Source of the DNA: Rhizobium etli 8C-3
Lineage (GTDB): Bacteria; Pseudomonadota; Alphaproteobacteria; Rhizobiales; Rhizobiaceae
DNA length: 64,000 nt
Assembly (NCBI RefSeq): GCF_001908375.1
Contig: NZ_CP017244.1
Location: forward strand, 1,984,001-2,048,000
Direction of reading: 5' to 3'
The notes beneath the pieces were generated by a model. It had not been told where the DNA came from, made no database searches, and worked only from the letters and a program-made list of their open reading frames with translations. The translations under genes were made by a program, and so were the position numbers. Of the stretch, positions 1 through 8,956 are shown piece after piece (position 1 is the stretch's first letter; each line of letters starts with the position of its first letter).

Positions 1-428
1 ATCTGTTAATGGTTGCTCGTCTTGGAGTCAACAGGGCTTGAGGATAGTCCGCAGCGATGGAGGCGGTTGCCGTTAAGCCGACGATCGACATGCTCACGGC
101 CCATCCTGACATCAAGGCCCTTTACGGGATGTACGATGAGGCCGAGACCGGCGCCGCAAAGGTTCTTCAGACACGCGGGCACAGACAAGGTCGGTATCGC
201 AGTCGTGGATGACGACGATCTCTCTGCTGAAGTCGAACGCGATCCAGGGCATCTTCTTCCAGGAGGCGGTTGGACAGGGAATCGACGGGACGCAGGAGGT
301 CGTCAATGCAATCACCGGTGCGCCGGTCAAGAAAGACCTCGCTCTCATCATGCCTCTCGTGGCGGAGGATAAGGTCGACAACGCCCGAAGCGAAGGCCGT
401 CGCACGGGTATTCCCGCCCGCCAACTAA
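1..428 (+). pseudogene. Decayed sugar ABC substrate-binding protein (C-terminal part)
   Basis: Pieces of an RbsB-like periplasmic binding protein can be read in order but in different frames. A stretch ending [13 protein letters not shown] lies in frame 1 near 16-54. [20 protein letters not shown] follows in frame 3 from about 81, then [12 protein letters not shown] in frame 1. [20 protein letters not shown] lies in frame 2 from about 224, and the ending RVFPPAN plus TAA at 426-428 is in frame 3. At least four frameshifts separate the pieces, so no functional product is expected. The N-terminal part lies outside the window. The family assignment rests on the characteristic order of segments in this binding-protein class. 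Confidence 0.8.
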
Positions 429-494
429 GTGGTACGGACGTCGGCTGCTCTAGTCGGCGCCCCTTTTTCGGCGATCTCTTGAAGGGTAGCATGT

Positions 495-640
495 ATGAAG
501 GACCTCCCGATCATCGATCCGCATTTTCATCTGTGGGATCTCGACAACAACTACCATCCGTGGCTGTCGGACGGCGTGAAACCGTCCGCCTTCGGCGACT
601 ACACCGCGATCTCCTCATCCGGCTGTTCATGCTGGAGGTG
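495..640 (+). pseudogene. Amidohydrolase N-terminal fragment
   Basis: From the ATG at 495 the frame reads [20 protein letters not shown] followed by [20 protein letters not shown]. The DPHFHLWD motif is the metal-binding start of amidohydrolase family 2 lactonases (2-pyrone-4,6-dicarboxylate lactonase type). Homology is lost after about 45 residues, where the frame runs into Ser/Arg-rich nonsense. A GAAGGG ribosome-binding site precedes the start, so initiation signals survive. The body of the enzyme (about 280 residues in the family) is missing, so this is a relic. It probably belonged to the sugar catabolism locus whose binding protein decays just upstream. Confidence 0.7.
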
Positions 641-742
641 GAAAAGCAGCTCATCGCGCCGGGGCGGATAGAAGGCGACAGTCCGGCGGGCACTGTCGTC
701 GACGGTGTTCTACCCAAGCCATGAAGTAGTGGATCGACAAGG

Positions 743-886
743 GTGGCCGCCTTCCGCCCCACCTCGTCGATTGGCACAGGGCTCAACTGGCAGATCACCA
801 CGGTAGAGGTGGAGCACTTTGCCGATGAACCGCCGCCGGTGCGGATATTCGACGGTATGAAGTTCTGCGTGTCGGCCGATCAATAG
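743..886 (+). other. Short unrecognised frame, possibly a gene tail
   Basis: A GTG-initiated frame of 47 codons ends VRIFDGMKFCVSADQ with TAG at 884-886. Its composition looks protein-like, unlike the surrounding sequence, and it could be the last exon-like remnant of a deleted gene belonging to the same decayed locus. I do not recognise the family and no ribosome-binding site supports the GTG as a true start. Confidence 0.25.
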
Positions 887-1281
887 CCCGATCGAAACTC
901 TTCTGAAAAGCTGATCCTGTCACCGTCAATAACTACGGCAAAATAATCCATAATTTTAGTAGAAAAAGAACAACTGGTCTTTCTCGGTTGAGCCACCCTG
1001 CTAGGCTGTCGTCATGATCTTCTCGTCAAAAACAGGGGACCGTTCATGACCCGAAAACGATCAGCACGCATGGGATCCGACTTAATCACCATCGATCGCT
1101 GAGCAGTAGCGTCAGCACCGCAGCTTGCGTTCCACCCGTTCGAATGACGTAAGCAGGCCCAGATCTATTCGGCTTCCGGCCAAGCGTTTCGCCCGCTCGG
1201 CGGGCTGTCGCAGCGCGTGCGGCTCGACGCGCGCAGTTCGCTCGACGATCACAAAGACAACAACAACCATCAGGAACCTTC
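887..1281 (+). promoter_or_regulatory. Leader region of the peptide-type ABC operon
   Basis: This 395-base stretch precedes the first gene of the sulfur island. An AT-rich patch at about 935-970 (containing CCATAATTTTAG) is a plausible promoter/activator region and resembles patches before three other transcription units of the island. At 1046-1102 an 18-codon frame (MTRKRSARMGSDLITIDR) starts eight bases after AGGGG and may be a leader peptide. AGGAA lies six bases before the ATG at 1282. Nothing else was recognised. Confidence 0.4.
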
Positions 1282-2934
1282 ATGACCGAACGCACCACCT
1301 TGCTCTCCCTTTCGAGACGTCGTCTACTGATCACGACATCCGCGGCGGCGGCCGCCGCTCTGCTTGCACCGGAGGGTTTCACTCCGGCCCGGGCTGCCGA
1401 CAGTCCGCGCGAAGGCGGCGACATCACCTTCCTGATCGACTCGCTCGGCGATACATGGATTCCGAACAACAGCGCGATCTCCAGCTTCCAGGGCCACATC
1501 TGGGGCCATGTGACCGACAAGCTTTTCTATGTCGATGCTGAAGGCAAGGTCAGCCCCTGGCTGGCCGAGCGCTGGGAACAGAACGATGCCGCCACCGAGT
1601 TCACGCTTCATATTAAAAGCGGCGTGACGTTCTCCGATGGCTCACCGCTCGATGCGGCGGCCGTCGTCGCCAACCTCGACATCTGGTACAGCGGGCGCAA
1701 GAACGAAGGCATCAACCCCATCGGTCTCTTCCCAAAAACCTACGACCACGCACAGGCCGTCAATGCCACCACGGTCAGGGTCTTCTTCAAGAAGCCCACG
1801 CTCGGCTTTATTCCGACGCTCGGCTATCACGGCTCGATCCTGATTTCTCCTAAGTCCATTGCGCAGCCCGCTTCTGAGCAGGCCGATCTGAGCAAGACTT
1901 CCGGCAGCGGCCCTTATGTGGTCGACTCCTGGAAGGAAGGCGATTTCGTCAAGCTGGTCAAGCGCAAGGACTATAACTGGGGTCCGGCCGCCGTCGGCCA
2001 TACCGGTCCGGCCTTTCTTGATTCGATCACCTATAAGCTGGTGTCCGAACCGTCGCTCAGGGTCGCCTCGGTCCAGTCCGGACAAGCCGATGTCGCCTAC
2101 AATGCCTCCCCCCAGGAGCTGAAATCCCTCAAAGAGGAGGGATTTACGATTGCCACGCCACGCTACCTCGGTTTCGTCAACGGCTGGGCGATCAACACCA
2201 AGCTTGCACCTTTCGATGACCTGAAGGTGCGTCAGGCCCTTCAGGCCGGCATCAATCGCCAGGAGATCATCGACACAGTCTACACATCCGATTGGCAACT
2301 GGCGAAATCGTTCATCCAAAGCAACGTGCCGGGCGCGACCGATCACAGCGCTTTGTTGGCATATGACCCCGGCAAGGCAGAGAAGCTCCTCGACGAGGCG
2401 GGCTGGCTGAAGGGCGCCGACGGCATCCGCGCCAAGGACGGAAAGCCACTTACGATAGCGCTCCACTCCAACCCCTATCTCGCAACGTCGAAATCCATCG
2501 ACGAGCTCATCGCCCAGCAGCTCGGCAAGATCGGCTGGAAGGTTGACATTCGCGCCTACGACGTCGTGACCTTCGGCGAGAAGGTCAAGTATGGCGGCCC
2601 GGCCGTGCCGGCCTACGAAGTGACCCGCAGCTTCATCGATGCCGGCACCGTCGCCGGCATCCTGACCAATGCCAACAACGGCGAGAACTGGTTCGCCCTC
2701 GATGACCGCGATGCCAAGCTTAACGACTTGCGCGACAGAATCGCCGGCGCCGCCTCCATCGACGTGCGCAAGCCGGTTCTCGATGAGCTGCAGGAATATG
2801 TCCTTGAGCAGGGCTATTTTATCCCACGCACGCAGATCGTGCAGCGCATCTACGTACAGTCTCCGTCGCTCAAGGGCGAGGTCTACAACGGCGTTGCTTA
2901 TGCCAGCTACTACACGGCTTTCGTCAGCGATTGA
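1282..2934 (+). CDS. ABC transporter substrate-binding protein, family 5 (Tat-exported)
   Basis: A 550-residue periplasmic solute receptor of the SBP_bac_5 family (oligopeptide/dipeptide/nickel type). The N terminus has a twin-arginine signal, SRRRLLITTS, followed by an Ala-rich hydrophobic stretch ending in ARA|ADS near residue 39, so export by Tat is likely. The mature part starts with the typical GGDITFLID strand. It contains the family pattern KLFYVDAEGKVSPWLAERWE and the hallmark FTLHIKSGVTFSDGSPLDAA. AGGAA six bases upstream fixes the start. Two permeases and a double ATPase follow directly, giving a complete importer. The operon ends in a luciferase-like monooxygenase, so the ligand is probably not an ordinary peptide; a sulfur-containing compound is an inference from context. 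Confidence 0.9.
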   Translation: MTERTTLLSLSRRRLLITTSAAAAAALLAPEGFTPARAADSPREGGDITFLIDSLGDTWIPNNSAISSFQGHIWGHVTDKLFYVDAEGKVSPWLAERWEQNDAATEFTLHIKSGVTFSDGSPLDAAAVVANLDIWYSGRKNEGINPIGLFPKTYDHAQAVNATTVRVFFKKPTLGFIPTLGYHGSILISPKSIAQPASEQADLSKTSGSGPYVVDSWKEGDFVKLVKRKDYNWGPAAVGHTGPAFLDSITYKLVSEPSLRVASVQSGQADVAYNASPQELKSLKEEGFTIATPRYLGFVNGWAINTKLAPFDDLKVRQALQAGINRQEIIDTVYTSDWQLAKSFIQSNVPGATDHSALLAYDPGKAEKLLDEAGWLKGADGIRAKDGKPLTIALHSNPYLATSKSIDELIAQQLGKIGWKVDIRAYDVVTFGEKVKYGGPAVPAYEVTRSFIDAGTVAGILTNANNGENWFALDDRDAKLNDLRDRIAGAASIDVRKPVLDELQEYVLEQGYFIPRTQIVQRIYVQSPSLKGEVYNGVAYASYYTAFVSD

Positions 2935-2968
2935 GGCGCACCGTAACCGGAAAATGCGAGGCACCGGC

Positions 2969-3976
2969 ATGAGCAATACCTACCTAACCTACGCTGCAAA
3001 ACGGCTCAGCCAGGCGCTCGTCGTCATCCTGCTGGCTTATGTCTTCACGTTCGTGGTCGTCAGCATCCTCCCCGGGGACCCGATCACCAGTGTCCTGCGG
3101 AATCCTCAGAACGGGTTCACCGAAGAAGAGATTGCCGAGATCATTGCGGCTCAAGGTCTGGACAAACCCGTTCTGGTGCAGCTGTGGAATGCCCTGTCGG
3201 CTTTCCTGACCGGTGACCTGGGCATGTCGATGCGGTCCAACCGGCCCGTTTCAAGCTTGATCGCCGAGGTACTCCCTTCGACGCTCATTCTAGCCTCCGC
3301 TGGTCTGGCCGTCGCTTTGGTCCTCGCAATGGCGGTTGCTTATGGAAGCCGCTTCATTCCCAGGCGCTACGGCCAGGGATTGTTGCGCGGCTTCCCGTCG
3401 CTGTTCCTGTCGGTGCCGAACTTCGTCATCGGCCTGGTACTGATCCACGTCTTTGGCTTCCAGCTCGGTCTCTTCCGCGTCATCAATCCCGACAGCTTCT
3501 GGGCGACCCTGTTTGCAGCGATCGCACTCGGCATTCCTGTTTCGGCGCAGATCGCCGAGGTCCTTATTGCAAATCTCGACAAGGAGGCGGAGCAGGAATA
3601 CGCCACGGTTGCCAGCAGTCGCGGTATTGGCCAGGCGCGACTGTTCGCGAAACACCTGCTCAAGCCGGCCTCACTGCCCGTCGTCACGGTCATTGCGCTC
3701 ACCATAGGGGAGCTTCTCGGTGGATCTCTGATCACCGAGACGGTCTTCGGGCGCACCGGTGTCGGGAGCCTTGTTCAGCGCTCGGTCAGCACGCAGGACC
3801 TGCCCGTTCTGCAGGCGGTCGTCTCGCTTGGTGCGGTGGTCTTCGTGCTCGTCAATCTCATTGCCGATCTTCTCTACCCGCTGCTAGACCCGCGCGTGAA
3901 GCTTCTTGGAAGGCCGAAGCGACGCCCCACTGCCGCGGACGACCCGTCCTTAGACACCAAGGCGGTGACGTCATGA
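2969..3976 (+). CDS. ABC transporter permease, DppB type
   Basis: A 335-residue inner-membrane permease of the binding-protein-dependent transport family, first of the two subunits that form the channel. About six hydrophobic segments are visible, beginning with LSQALVVILLAYVFTFVVVS. The DppB hallmark SILPGDPI lies near residue 30. The EAA loop that docks the ATPase is represented by ATVASSRGIGQARLFAKHLL. An upstream in-frame extension exists, but GAGG at 2958-2961 points to the ATG at 2969. The stop TGA overlaps the next start as ATGA, so translation of the two permeases is coupled, fitting equal subunit amounts. Confidence 0.92.
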   Translation: MSNTYLTYAAKRLSQALVVILLAYVFTFVVVSILPGDPITSVLRNPQNGFTEEEIAEIIAAQGLDKPVLVQLWNALSAFLTGDLGMSMRSNRPVSSLIAEVLPSTLILASAGLAVALVLAMAVAYGSRFIPRRYGQGLLRGFPSLFLSVPNFVIGLVLIHVFGFQLGLFRVINPDSFWATLFAAIALGIPVSAQIAEVLIANLDKEAEQEYATVASSRGIGQARLFAKHLLKPASLPVVTVIALTIGELLGGSLITETVFGRTGVGSLVQRSVSTQDLPVLQAVVSLGAVVFVLVNLIADLLYPLLDPRVKLLGRPKRRPTAADDPSLDTKAVTS

Positions 3977-4821
3977 CATTCGTTTCGAACTCATCTCCGT
4001 CACGTACCCGCCTCGGCGGTTGGTCGACAGCCCTGCGGATGCCGCCGACGGTGGCGCTTTCGTTCGCGGTCGTCGCGGTGGTGGTTGCCTGGTCGCTCGC
4101 ACCGAGCCTGTTCACCATTCACGGCCCCGTCGCCGGCGTCCCGGCGGAAAAATTGCTGGGCCCTAGCATGAGTCACTGGTTCGGCACCGATCATCTCGGA
4201 CGCGACGTCTATACCCGTGTGGTCTACGGCACGGCCTCCTCTGTCTCGAGCGCGCTCGTGGCGGTCCTGATCGGGGTTGTCGCCGGAGGGTTCATTGGGC
4301 TTCTGGCCGGTTTTCTCGGCGGCTGGGTCGATGTCGTTTTCGCCCGCCTCGTCGATGTGCTGCTCGCCATTCCCAAATTTCTGCTCGCCGTCATCGTCGT
4401 CAGCGCGATCGGCTTCGAGACCATCAACGCCGCTGTCGCCACCGGCGTGTCGGCGGTGGCCTTCTTTGCCCGCGTGACACGCTCTGAGGTCATAAAGACC
4501 AGACAAGCGACCTTTGTCGAGGCGTCGTTCCTGCTCGGCGGTTCGCGCAGGTACATCCTTTTGCGCCACGTCCTGCCGAACGCCTCGCGTTCCGTGTTGC
4601 CGCTCGCCGTCCTGCAGTTCGGCGAGTCGATCCTGGTAATCGCCAGCCTTGCCTTCCTCGGCTACGGCGACCCGCCGCCCGCTTCGGACTGGGGCCTGCT
4701 GATCTCGATCGGCAAGGATTACCTCAAATGGCCGTGGCTCGTATACGCGCCCGCCTTCGTCACCATCTTGACCGTCCTCTCCGTCAATAGGATCAGCCGA
4801 TGGCTTCGCAAAACAGACTGA
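3973..4821 (+). CDS. ABC transporter permease, DppC type
   Basis: A 282-residue partner permease of the same importer. It carries the DppC-specific N-terminal motif WFGTDHLGRDVYTRVVYG near residue 70, which in this family precedes the membrane bundle. The EAA motif reads EASFLLGGSRRYILLRHVLPN. The C terminus is short (SRWLRKTD) compared with many DppC proteins. The start overlaps the upstream stop (ATGA) and the end overlaps the ATPase gene by 22 bases, so the four transporter genes form one tightly coupled unit. Substrate specificity cannot be read from the permease. Confidence 0.92.
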   Translation: MTFVSNSSPSRTRLGGWSTALRMPPTVALSFAVVAVVVAWSLAPSLFTIHGPVAGVPAEKLLGPSMSHWFGTDHLGRDVYTRVVYGTASSVSSALVAVLIGVVAGGFIGLLAGFLGGWVDVVFARLVDVLLAIPKFLLAVIVVSAIGFETINAAVATGVSAVAFFARVTRSEVIKTRQATFVEASFLLGGSRRYILLRHVLPNASRSVLPLAVLQFGESILVIASLAFLGYGDPPPASDWGLLISIGKDYLKWPWLVYAPAFVTILTVLSVNRISRWLRKTD

Positions 4822-6527
4822 CTGCGCCACTCCTTCGAAGACAGACGCCCGCACCCGCGCCGCAACCCGCGGCACCTCTCCTTCTGGTCGAGGGACTTTC
4901 CGTCGCCTATGGAAAGCAGGAGGTCGTTCAAGACGTCGGCTTCGAACTGGGACATGGCAAAAGCCTCGCCATTATTGGCGAATCCGGCTCCGGAAAATCC
5001 ACCATCGCCCGCGCGCTGCTGCGGCTTCTGCCCGGCGGCGCGCGGGCAGGCGGGCATGTCCGGTTCGATGGTCAGGAACTGCTGGCCCTGCCCGAACGCC
5101 GGTTCCGGCCCTTGCGTGGACGGGCGATCGGATTTGTCCCGCAGGATCCCGGCAACGCCCTCAACCCGGTGCGAACGATCGGTGCGCAGGCGATGGAAGC
5201 GGCAGCCCTGACCGACGAGCCAAGTGCCGTTATCCGAAGAGCGCTTGTCCTCGAGACCTTTGCCCAGATCGGACTCGACAATGCGCATCGAGTATACGAC
5301 TCCTATCCACATCAACTCTCCGGCGGCATGCTGCAACGCGTGCTGATCGGTCTTGCCGTCCTGCCGCGTCCCGCGCTCCTCGTTGCAGACGAGCCGACCT
5401 CCGCCCTCGACGTTACGATCCAGAAACGGATCCTCGATCTGCTCTCGCGTCTGCAGCACGAGTTGGATATCAGTCTGCTCCTCATTACCCACGATTTGGC
5501 AATCGCGGCGGAGCGGGCCGACTCGTTGGTGGTCCTCAAGGACGGCACCGTTCAGGAGGCAGGAGGGACATCGGCTGTCTTCTCATCGCCCGCATCGAAC
5601 TATGCCAGGAAACTGCATGCCGATGTCCCGGCCCTCAATCCTGATCGTTATGCGAGGCTTCGCGATCCCGGCTTTGGTCTCCTCGATGCCACCAACCAGG
5701 CGCCGAAGATCGAAGTGAGCGCCGTCACCAAGAGGTTCACGATCGATGGCAAACACCTGACCGCCGTCGATGACGTTTCCTTCAGCGTCCCGGCGGGAAC
5801 GACCCATGCGCTGGTCGGCGAATCGGGATCCGGCAAGACGACGACGATCCGGCTGCTGCTGGGGCTTGAAGAACCGGATGCGGGCGAGATTTCGGTGGCA
5901 GGCGAGCGCCTAACCGGGCTCTCGCACGCGTCGCTGCGCACAGTCTGGCGGCATCTTCAGTTCGTCTACCAGAACCCGTTTACCTCGCTCGACCCGACCT
6001 GGAGCGTCGAGCATCTGGTGCGCGAGCCTCTCGACCGCTTCAAGGTCGGCACGCCCAGGGAGCGGGCCGAAGAGGTCCGCGAGGCGCTCGCCAATGTCGG
6101 TCTTGGCGAACATCTGCTGACGCGCAAGCCTGGAGCCTTGTCCGGCGGTCAGCGCCAGCGTGTGGCAATCGCTCGGTCATTGATCCTGAAGCCCGACGTC
6201 ATCGTCCTGGACGAGCCGACTTCCGCTCTCGATGTCGGCGTCCAGGCCGACATTGTCGAAGTGCTGCTCTCCCTGCAGGCGAAGCTTGGCCTCACCTATG
6301 TCTTCGTGTCCCATGACCTGGCACTGGTGCGCCAGCTTGCTCACACCGTCTCGGTCATGCAGCGGGGCAGCATCGTGGAGCATGGAACCATCAAGGACAT
6401 TTTTGATAATCCTCGGCATCCCTACACGGCATCGCTGCTGCAATCGATCCCTTCCGGCTTCGCCGGTCCTGCTCGCGGGCAGCAACCGCGATCCCTGCAA
6501 GCATTCCGAGAGGAGCAGATCGCATGA
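4800..6527 (+). CDS. Double-domain ABC transporter ATP-binding protein (DppD-DppF fusion)
   Basis: A 575-residue protein with two complete nucleotide-binding domains in tandem, replacing separate DppD and DppF subunits. In domain 1 Walker A GESGSGKST is at 60-68, the signature LSGGM near 173 and Walker B LLVADEPT at 193-200. In domain 2 Walker A GESGSGKTT is at 340-348, LSGGQ at 447-451 and Walker B VIVLDEPT near 467-474. Both carry the switch histidine (LLITHD and FVSHD). All catalytic motifs are intact, so both sites should hydrolyse ATP. AGGA precedes the start inside the dppC-like gene. The stop overlaps the monooxygenase start (ATGA), so transporter and enzyme are made together. Confidence 0.92.
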   Translation: MASQNRLTAPLLRRQTPAPAPQPAAPLLLVEGLSVAYGKQEVVQDVGFELGHGKSLAIIGESGSGKSTIARALLRLLPGGARAGGHVRFDGQELLALPERRFRPLRGRAIGFVPQDPGNALNPVRTIGAQAMEAAALTDEPSAVIRRALVLETFAQIGLDNAHRVYDSYPHQLSGGMLQRVLIGLAVLPRPALLVADEPTSALDVTIQKRILDLLSRLQHELDISLLLITHDLAIAAERADSLVVLKDGTVQEAGGTSAVFSSPASNYARKLHADVPALNPDRYARLRDPGFGLLDATNQAPKIEVSAVTKRFTIDGKHLTAVDDVSFSVPAGTTHALVGESGSGKTTTIRLLLGLEEPDAGEISVAGERLTGLSHASLRTVWRHLQFVYQNPFTSLDPTWSVEHLVREPLDRFKVGTPRERAEEVREALANVGLGEHLLTRKPGALSGGQRQRVAIARSLILKPDVIVLDEPTSALDVGVQADIVEVLLSLQAKLGLTYVFVSHDLALVRQLAHTVSVMQRGSIVEHGTIKDIFDNPRHPYTASLLQSIPSGFAGPARGQQPRSLQAFREEQIA

Positions 6528-7612
6528 CTATCGCCATGCAATCCACCACCCTGCCCGCATCGTTCCGTCCCAAGCAGCGGCTGGGTTTCAACACCCGGGT
6601 GTCGTTCAATGATGATGCCGGACCTGCCCAAGGCCTGCGCGATGGGATTGAACTGTTCAAACAGGCCGAGCGGCTCGGTTACCAGTCTGGTTGGGCCTAT
6701 CAGCGGCACTTCGACCACTACCTTTCGTCGCCGCTCCCGTTCTTCGCCGCGGCCGGCCAGCATGCCAGGCATATCACGTTTGGATCGGCGGTCATTCCGA
6801 TGCGCTATCAGGATCCAATCCTGCTCGCGGAAGCCGCCGGCACGACCGACCTGTTGATCGACGGCCGGTTGGAACTCGCAATCTCGACCGGCACCAACGC
6901 AAGCTTTGATGCCGTGTTCGGCGCCGTCGACACCGACGCGCGCACAGAGGCCAAACGCCGCCAGGCACGCTTTCTCTCCGCGATTGCAGGGGACGTCCTC
7001 CATAGGGTTGTCGAGCAAGGTCCCGGTGCGCCACAGGGTGCTGAGCTGCGTGTGACGCCGTATAGCCCGACGCTCAGGGCCCGCATTCGCCAAGGTTCGG
7101 CCAGCATCGAGTCTGCCGTGCAGGCAGCCGAGCTCGGCATCGGGCTCATCTCCGGGACTGTCCTGCACGACCAGGCCGAAGGAGAGACATTCGGGCAGTA
7201 TCAGGCCCGCATCATCGAGACTTTTCGTGTCACCTGGCACAAGAGGTGGGCGACGGAGCCGCCGCCCGTGGCCGTCGCCGCCTCCATCCTCGTCGGCACC
7301 ACCGCAGAACTGCGCGAGAAATATGCGGCCTATGATCTGGAGCGCCGCACCAAGGGCATTGCCGCGTCACGTCCCATAGGCGCGCTTGCCCCTGCCGGTC
7401 AGCCGGCGGGCGCCCAGATTTCGCCTGTCTTCCAGGGAACGCCGGATCAAGTGATCGATGCTGTCCTCAATGACCCTGGGCTTGCCGCCGCCGATGAGGT
7501 CGTGCTCTTCCTCCCTCCCGCCTTTGGACTTGCCGAAAACCTACGGCTTTTGACCGATCTTGCCGAGACGGTTGCTCCAGAGCTCGGATGGTCACCCACC
7601 CTCGGACCGTGA
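6524..7612 (+). CDS. Luciferase-like (LLM) flavin-dependent monooxygenase
   Basis: A 362-residue member of the bacterial luciferase/alkanesulfonate monooxygenase superfamily, a TIM-barrel fold using reduced FMN and O2. The superfamily features are visible: an N-terminal strand RLGFNTRVSF, GIELFKQAERLGYQSGWAYQ, and TFGSAVIPMRYQDPILLAEA followed by DLLIDGRLELAISTGTN. The order and spacing resemble the subgroup named after Klebsiella KPN_01858, a putative FMN-dependent enzyme often found beside peptide-type transporters; this subgroup call is tentative. It overlaps the ATPase gene by four bases and ends the operon. The obvious inference is that it oxidises the imported compound, for example by C-S cleavage. 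Confidence 0.82.
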   Translation: MTIAMQSTTLPASFRPKQRLGFNTRVSFNDDAGPAQGLRDGIELFKQAERLGYQSGWAYQRHFDHYLSSPLPFFAAAGQHARHITFGSAVIPMRYQDPILLAEAAGTTDLLIDGRLELAISTGTNASFDAVFGAVDTDARTEAKRRQARFLSAIAGDVLHRVVEQGPGAPQGAELRVTPYSPTLRARIRQGSASIESAVQAAELGIGLISGTVLHDQAEGETFGQYQARIIETFRVTWHKRWATEPPPVAVAASILVGTTAELREKYAAYDLERRTKGIAASRPIGALAPAGQPAGAQISPVFQGTPDQVIDAVLNDPGLAAADEVVLFLPPAFGLAENLRLLTDLAETVAPELGWSPTLGP

Positions 7613-7769
7613 GTGTTTCTGCGGCGGATTTGGGTAGCCCTCAGCCCATCTTGCCCGTACCACGCGAATATTTTCTATACAATCTATAGAATTAGAAAGA
7701 CCTGTCTTCCTGCCCTCTCCCCTGCGACTTAACCTCGTCTCACTCTTCGGAAAACATCAAGGAGCGCAC
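7613..7769 (+). promoter_or_regulatory. Probable promoter/operator of the monooxygenase unit
   Basis: The 157-base gap contains an AT-rich island at about 7668-7700 with two TCTATA-like elements, TTCTATAC and TCTATAGA, three bases apart, in an otherwise GC-rich sequence. A similar pair (TCTATAG, TCTATAA) lies before the tau-type genes. AAGGAG sits five bases before the ATG at 7770. A CysB- or SsuR-like regulator site is possible but unproven. Confidence 0.4.
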
Positions 7770-8873
7770 ATGGCCGCGGAATTCATAAGTGTCAGCTTTC
7801 CCAACGCGTCAAACGACCTGAACCCAATTCCCGACGCGCCGGTGGATCCTCGCTTTCTCGAGCGCTATGCCCGCGCCCTCGACGACTACGGTTTCAACTA
7901 CACGCTGATCCCATACTCCTCCTCGTCCTTCGACCCCTTCACGATCGGCGCCACGGTTCTCGCGCACACGAAGAACATCAAGATCATCGTCGCGCTGCGG
8001 CCGAACACCGTCTATCCGACGGTCGCAGCCAAATCGCTGGCAACGCTCGATCAACTGAGCGGCGGCCGCGTCGTCGTCCACTTCATTGCCGGCGGCAGCG
8101 ACGAAGAGCAGTCGCGTGAAGGCGATTTCCTCAACAAGGAAGAGCGCTATGAGCGGCAGGAAGAGTACATTCATATCCTGCGGCTTGCCTGGATGTCGAA
8201 GGAGCCTTTTGATTTCGACGGTAAATATTATCAGTTCAAACAATTCCGCAGCGCTGTACGCCCGATCAACGGGCTCATTCCGATTTCGCTTGGCGGCTCA
8301 TCGGATGCAGCCTATCGCATCGGCGGTTCGCTCTGCGATATCTTCGGACTTTGGGGCGAGCCGCTCAAGGAAACGAAACAGCAAATTGATCGTATTTACG
8401 CGCAAGCCGCAAAGGCAGGCCGGACGGACCGCCCGCGTATCTGGGTGACGTTCCGGCCGATTGTGGCCGAAACGGACGAGCTTGCGTGGCAAAAGGCGCA
8501 TAAAGTCCTGGATCGCCTGAACGAGAACCGCCAGAGGGGTCTGGCGCGCGCGCCCATCAACGCCGCGCCGCCAGCCAATGTCGGTTCGCAGCGCCTCCTG
8601 GATATCGCCAAGCGCGGCGATGTTCATGACCGAGCCCTCTGGTATCCGACGGTCACGGCCACCAATGCCAGCGGCGCGACCACGGCACTTGTCGGTTCGC
8701 CGCGCACGATTGCCGATTCCATTCTCGACTACATCGATCTTGGCGCCGATCTGATCTCGATCCGCGGCTACGACAACTTCAACGATGCGGTGGATTACGG
8801 CCGCTACATCCTGCCGCTCGTGCGCGAAGGTATTCGCGAACGGGAAGAGGCGAAGAAAAAGAACGCCGCGTGA
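7770..8873 (+). CDS. FMNH2-dependent alkanesulfonate monooxygenase-like protein (SsuD family)
   Basis: A 367-residue LLM-family enzyme close to SsuD/MsuD. These enzymes use FMNH2 and O2 to cleave the C-S bond of sulfonates, giving sulfite and an aldehyde. Typical SsuD segments are KIIVALRPNTVYPTVAAKSL, the LDQLSGGRVVVHFIAGG strand that binds the flavin phosphate, and PISLGGSSDAAYRIGGSLCD. The length agrees with the family (about 370-390). AAGGAG gives a clear start. The gene leads a unit with an acyl-CoA-dehydrogenase-like flavoenzyme and an FMN reductase that could supply its FMNH2. Whether it is specific for sulfonates or for dimethylsulfone (SfnG type) cannot be decided by eye. Confidence 0.85.
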   Translation: MAAEFISVSFPNASNDLNPIPDAPVDPRFLERYARALDDYGFNYTLIPYSSSSFDPFTIGATVLAHTKNIKIIVALRPNTVYPTVAAKSLATLDQLSGGRVVVHFIAGGSDEEQSREGDFLNKEERYERQEEYIHILRLAWMSKEPFDFDGKYYQFKQFRSAVRPINGLIPISLGGSSDAAYRIGGSLCDIFGLWGEPLKETKQQIDRIYAQAAKAGRTDRPRIWVTFRPIVAETDELAWQKAHKVLDRLNENRQRGLARAPINAAPPANVGSQRLLDIAKRGDVHDRALWYPTVTATNASGATTALVGSPRTIADSILDYIDLGADLISIRGYDNFNDAVDYGRYILPLVREGIREREEAKKKNAA

Positions 8874-8956
8874 TGCATTCGGTCTGGGCCCATTCCCAAG
8901 ATCCGATCTTCTTTCTTATCTCGGTGCAGAGCGATCCTTTCGTCCGGTGGTGACGG

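Noticed and set aside
1642..2976. Long minus-strand open frame opposite the receptor gene
   Set aside because: It is the antisense shadow of a well-supported family-5 binding protein in GC-rich DNA; it has no motif and no ribosome site.
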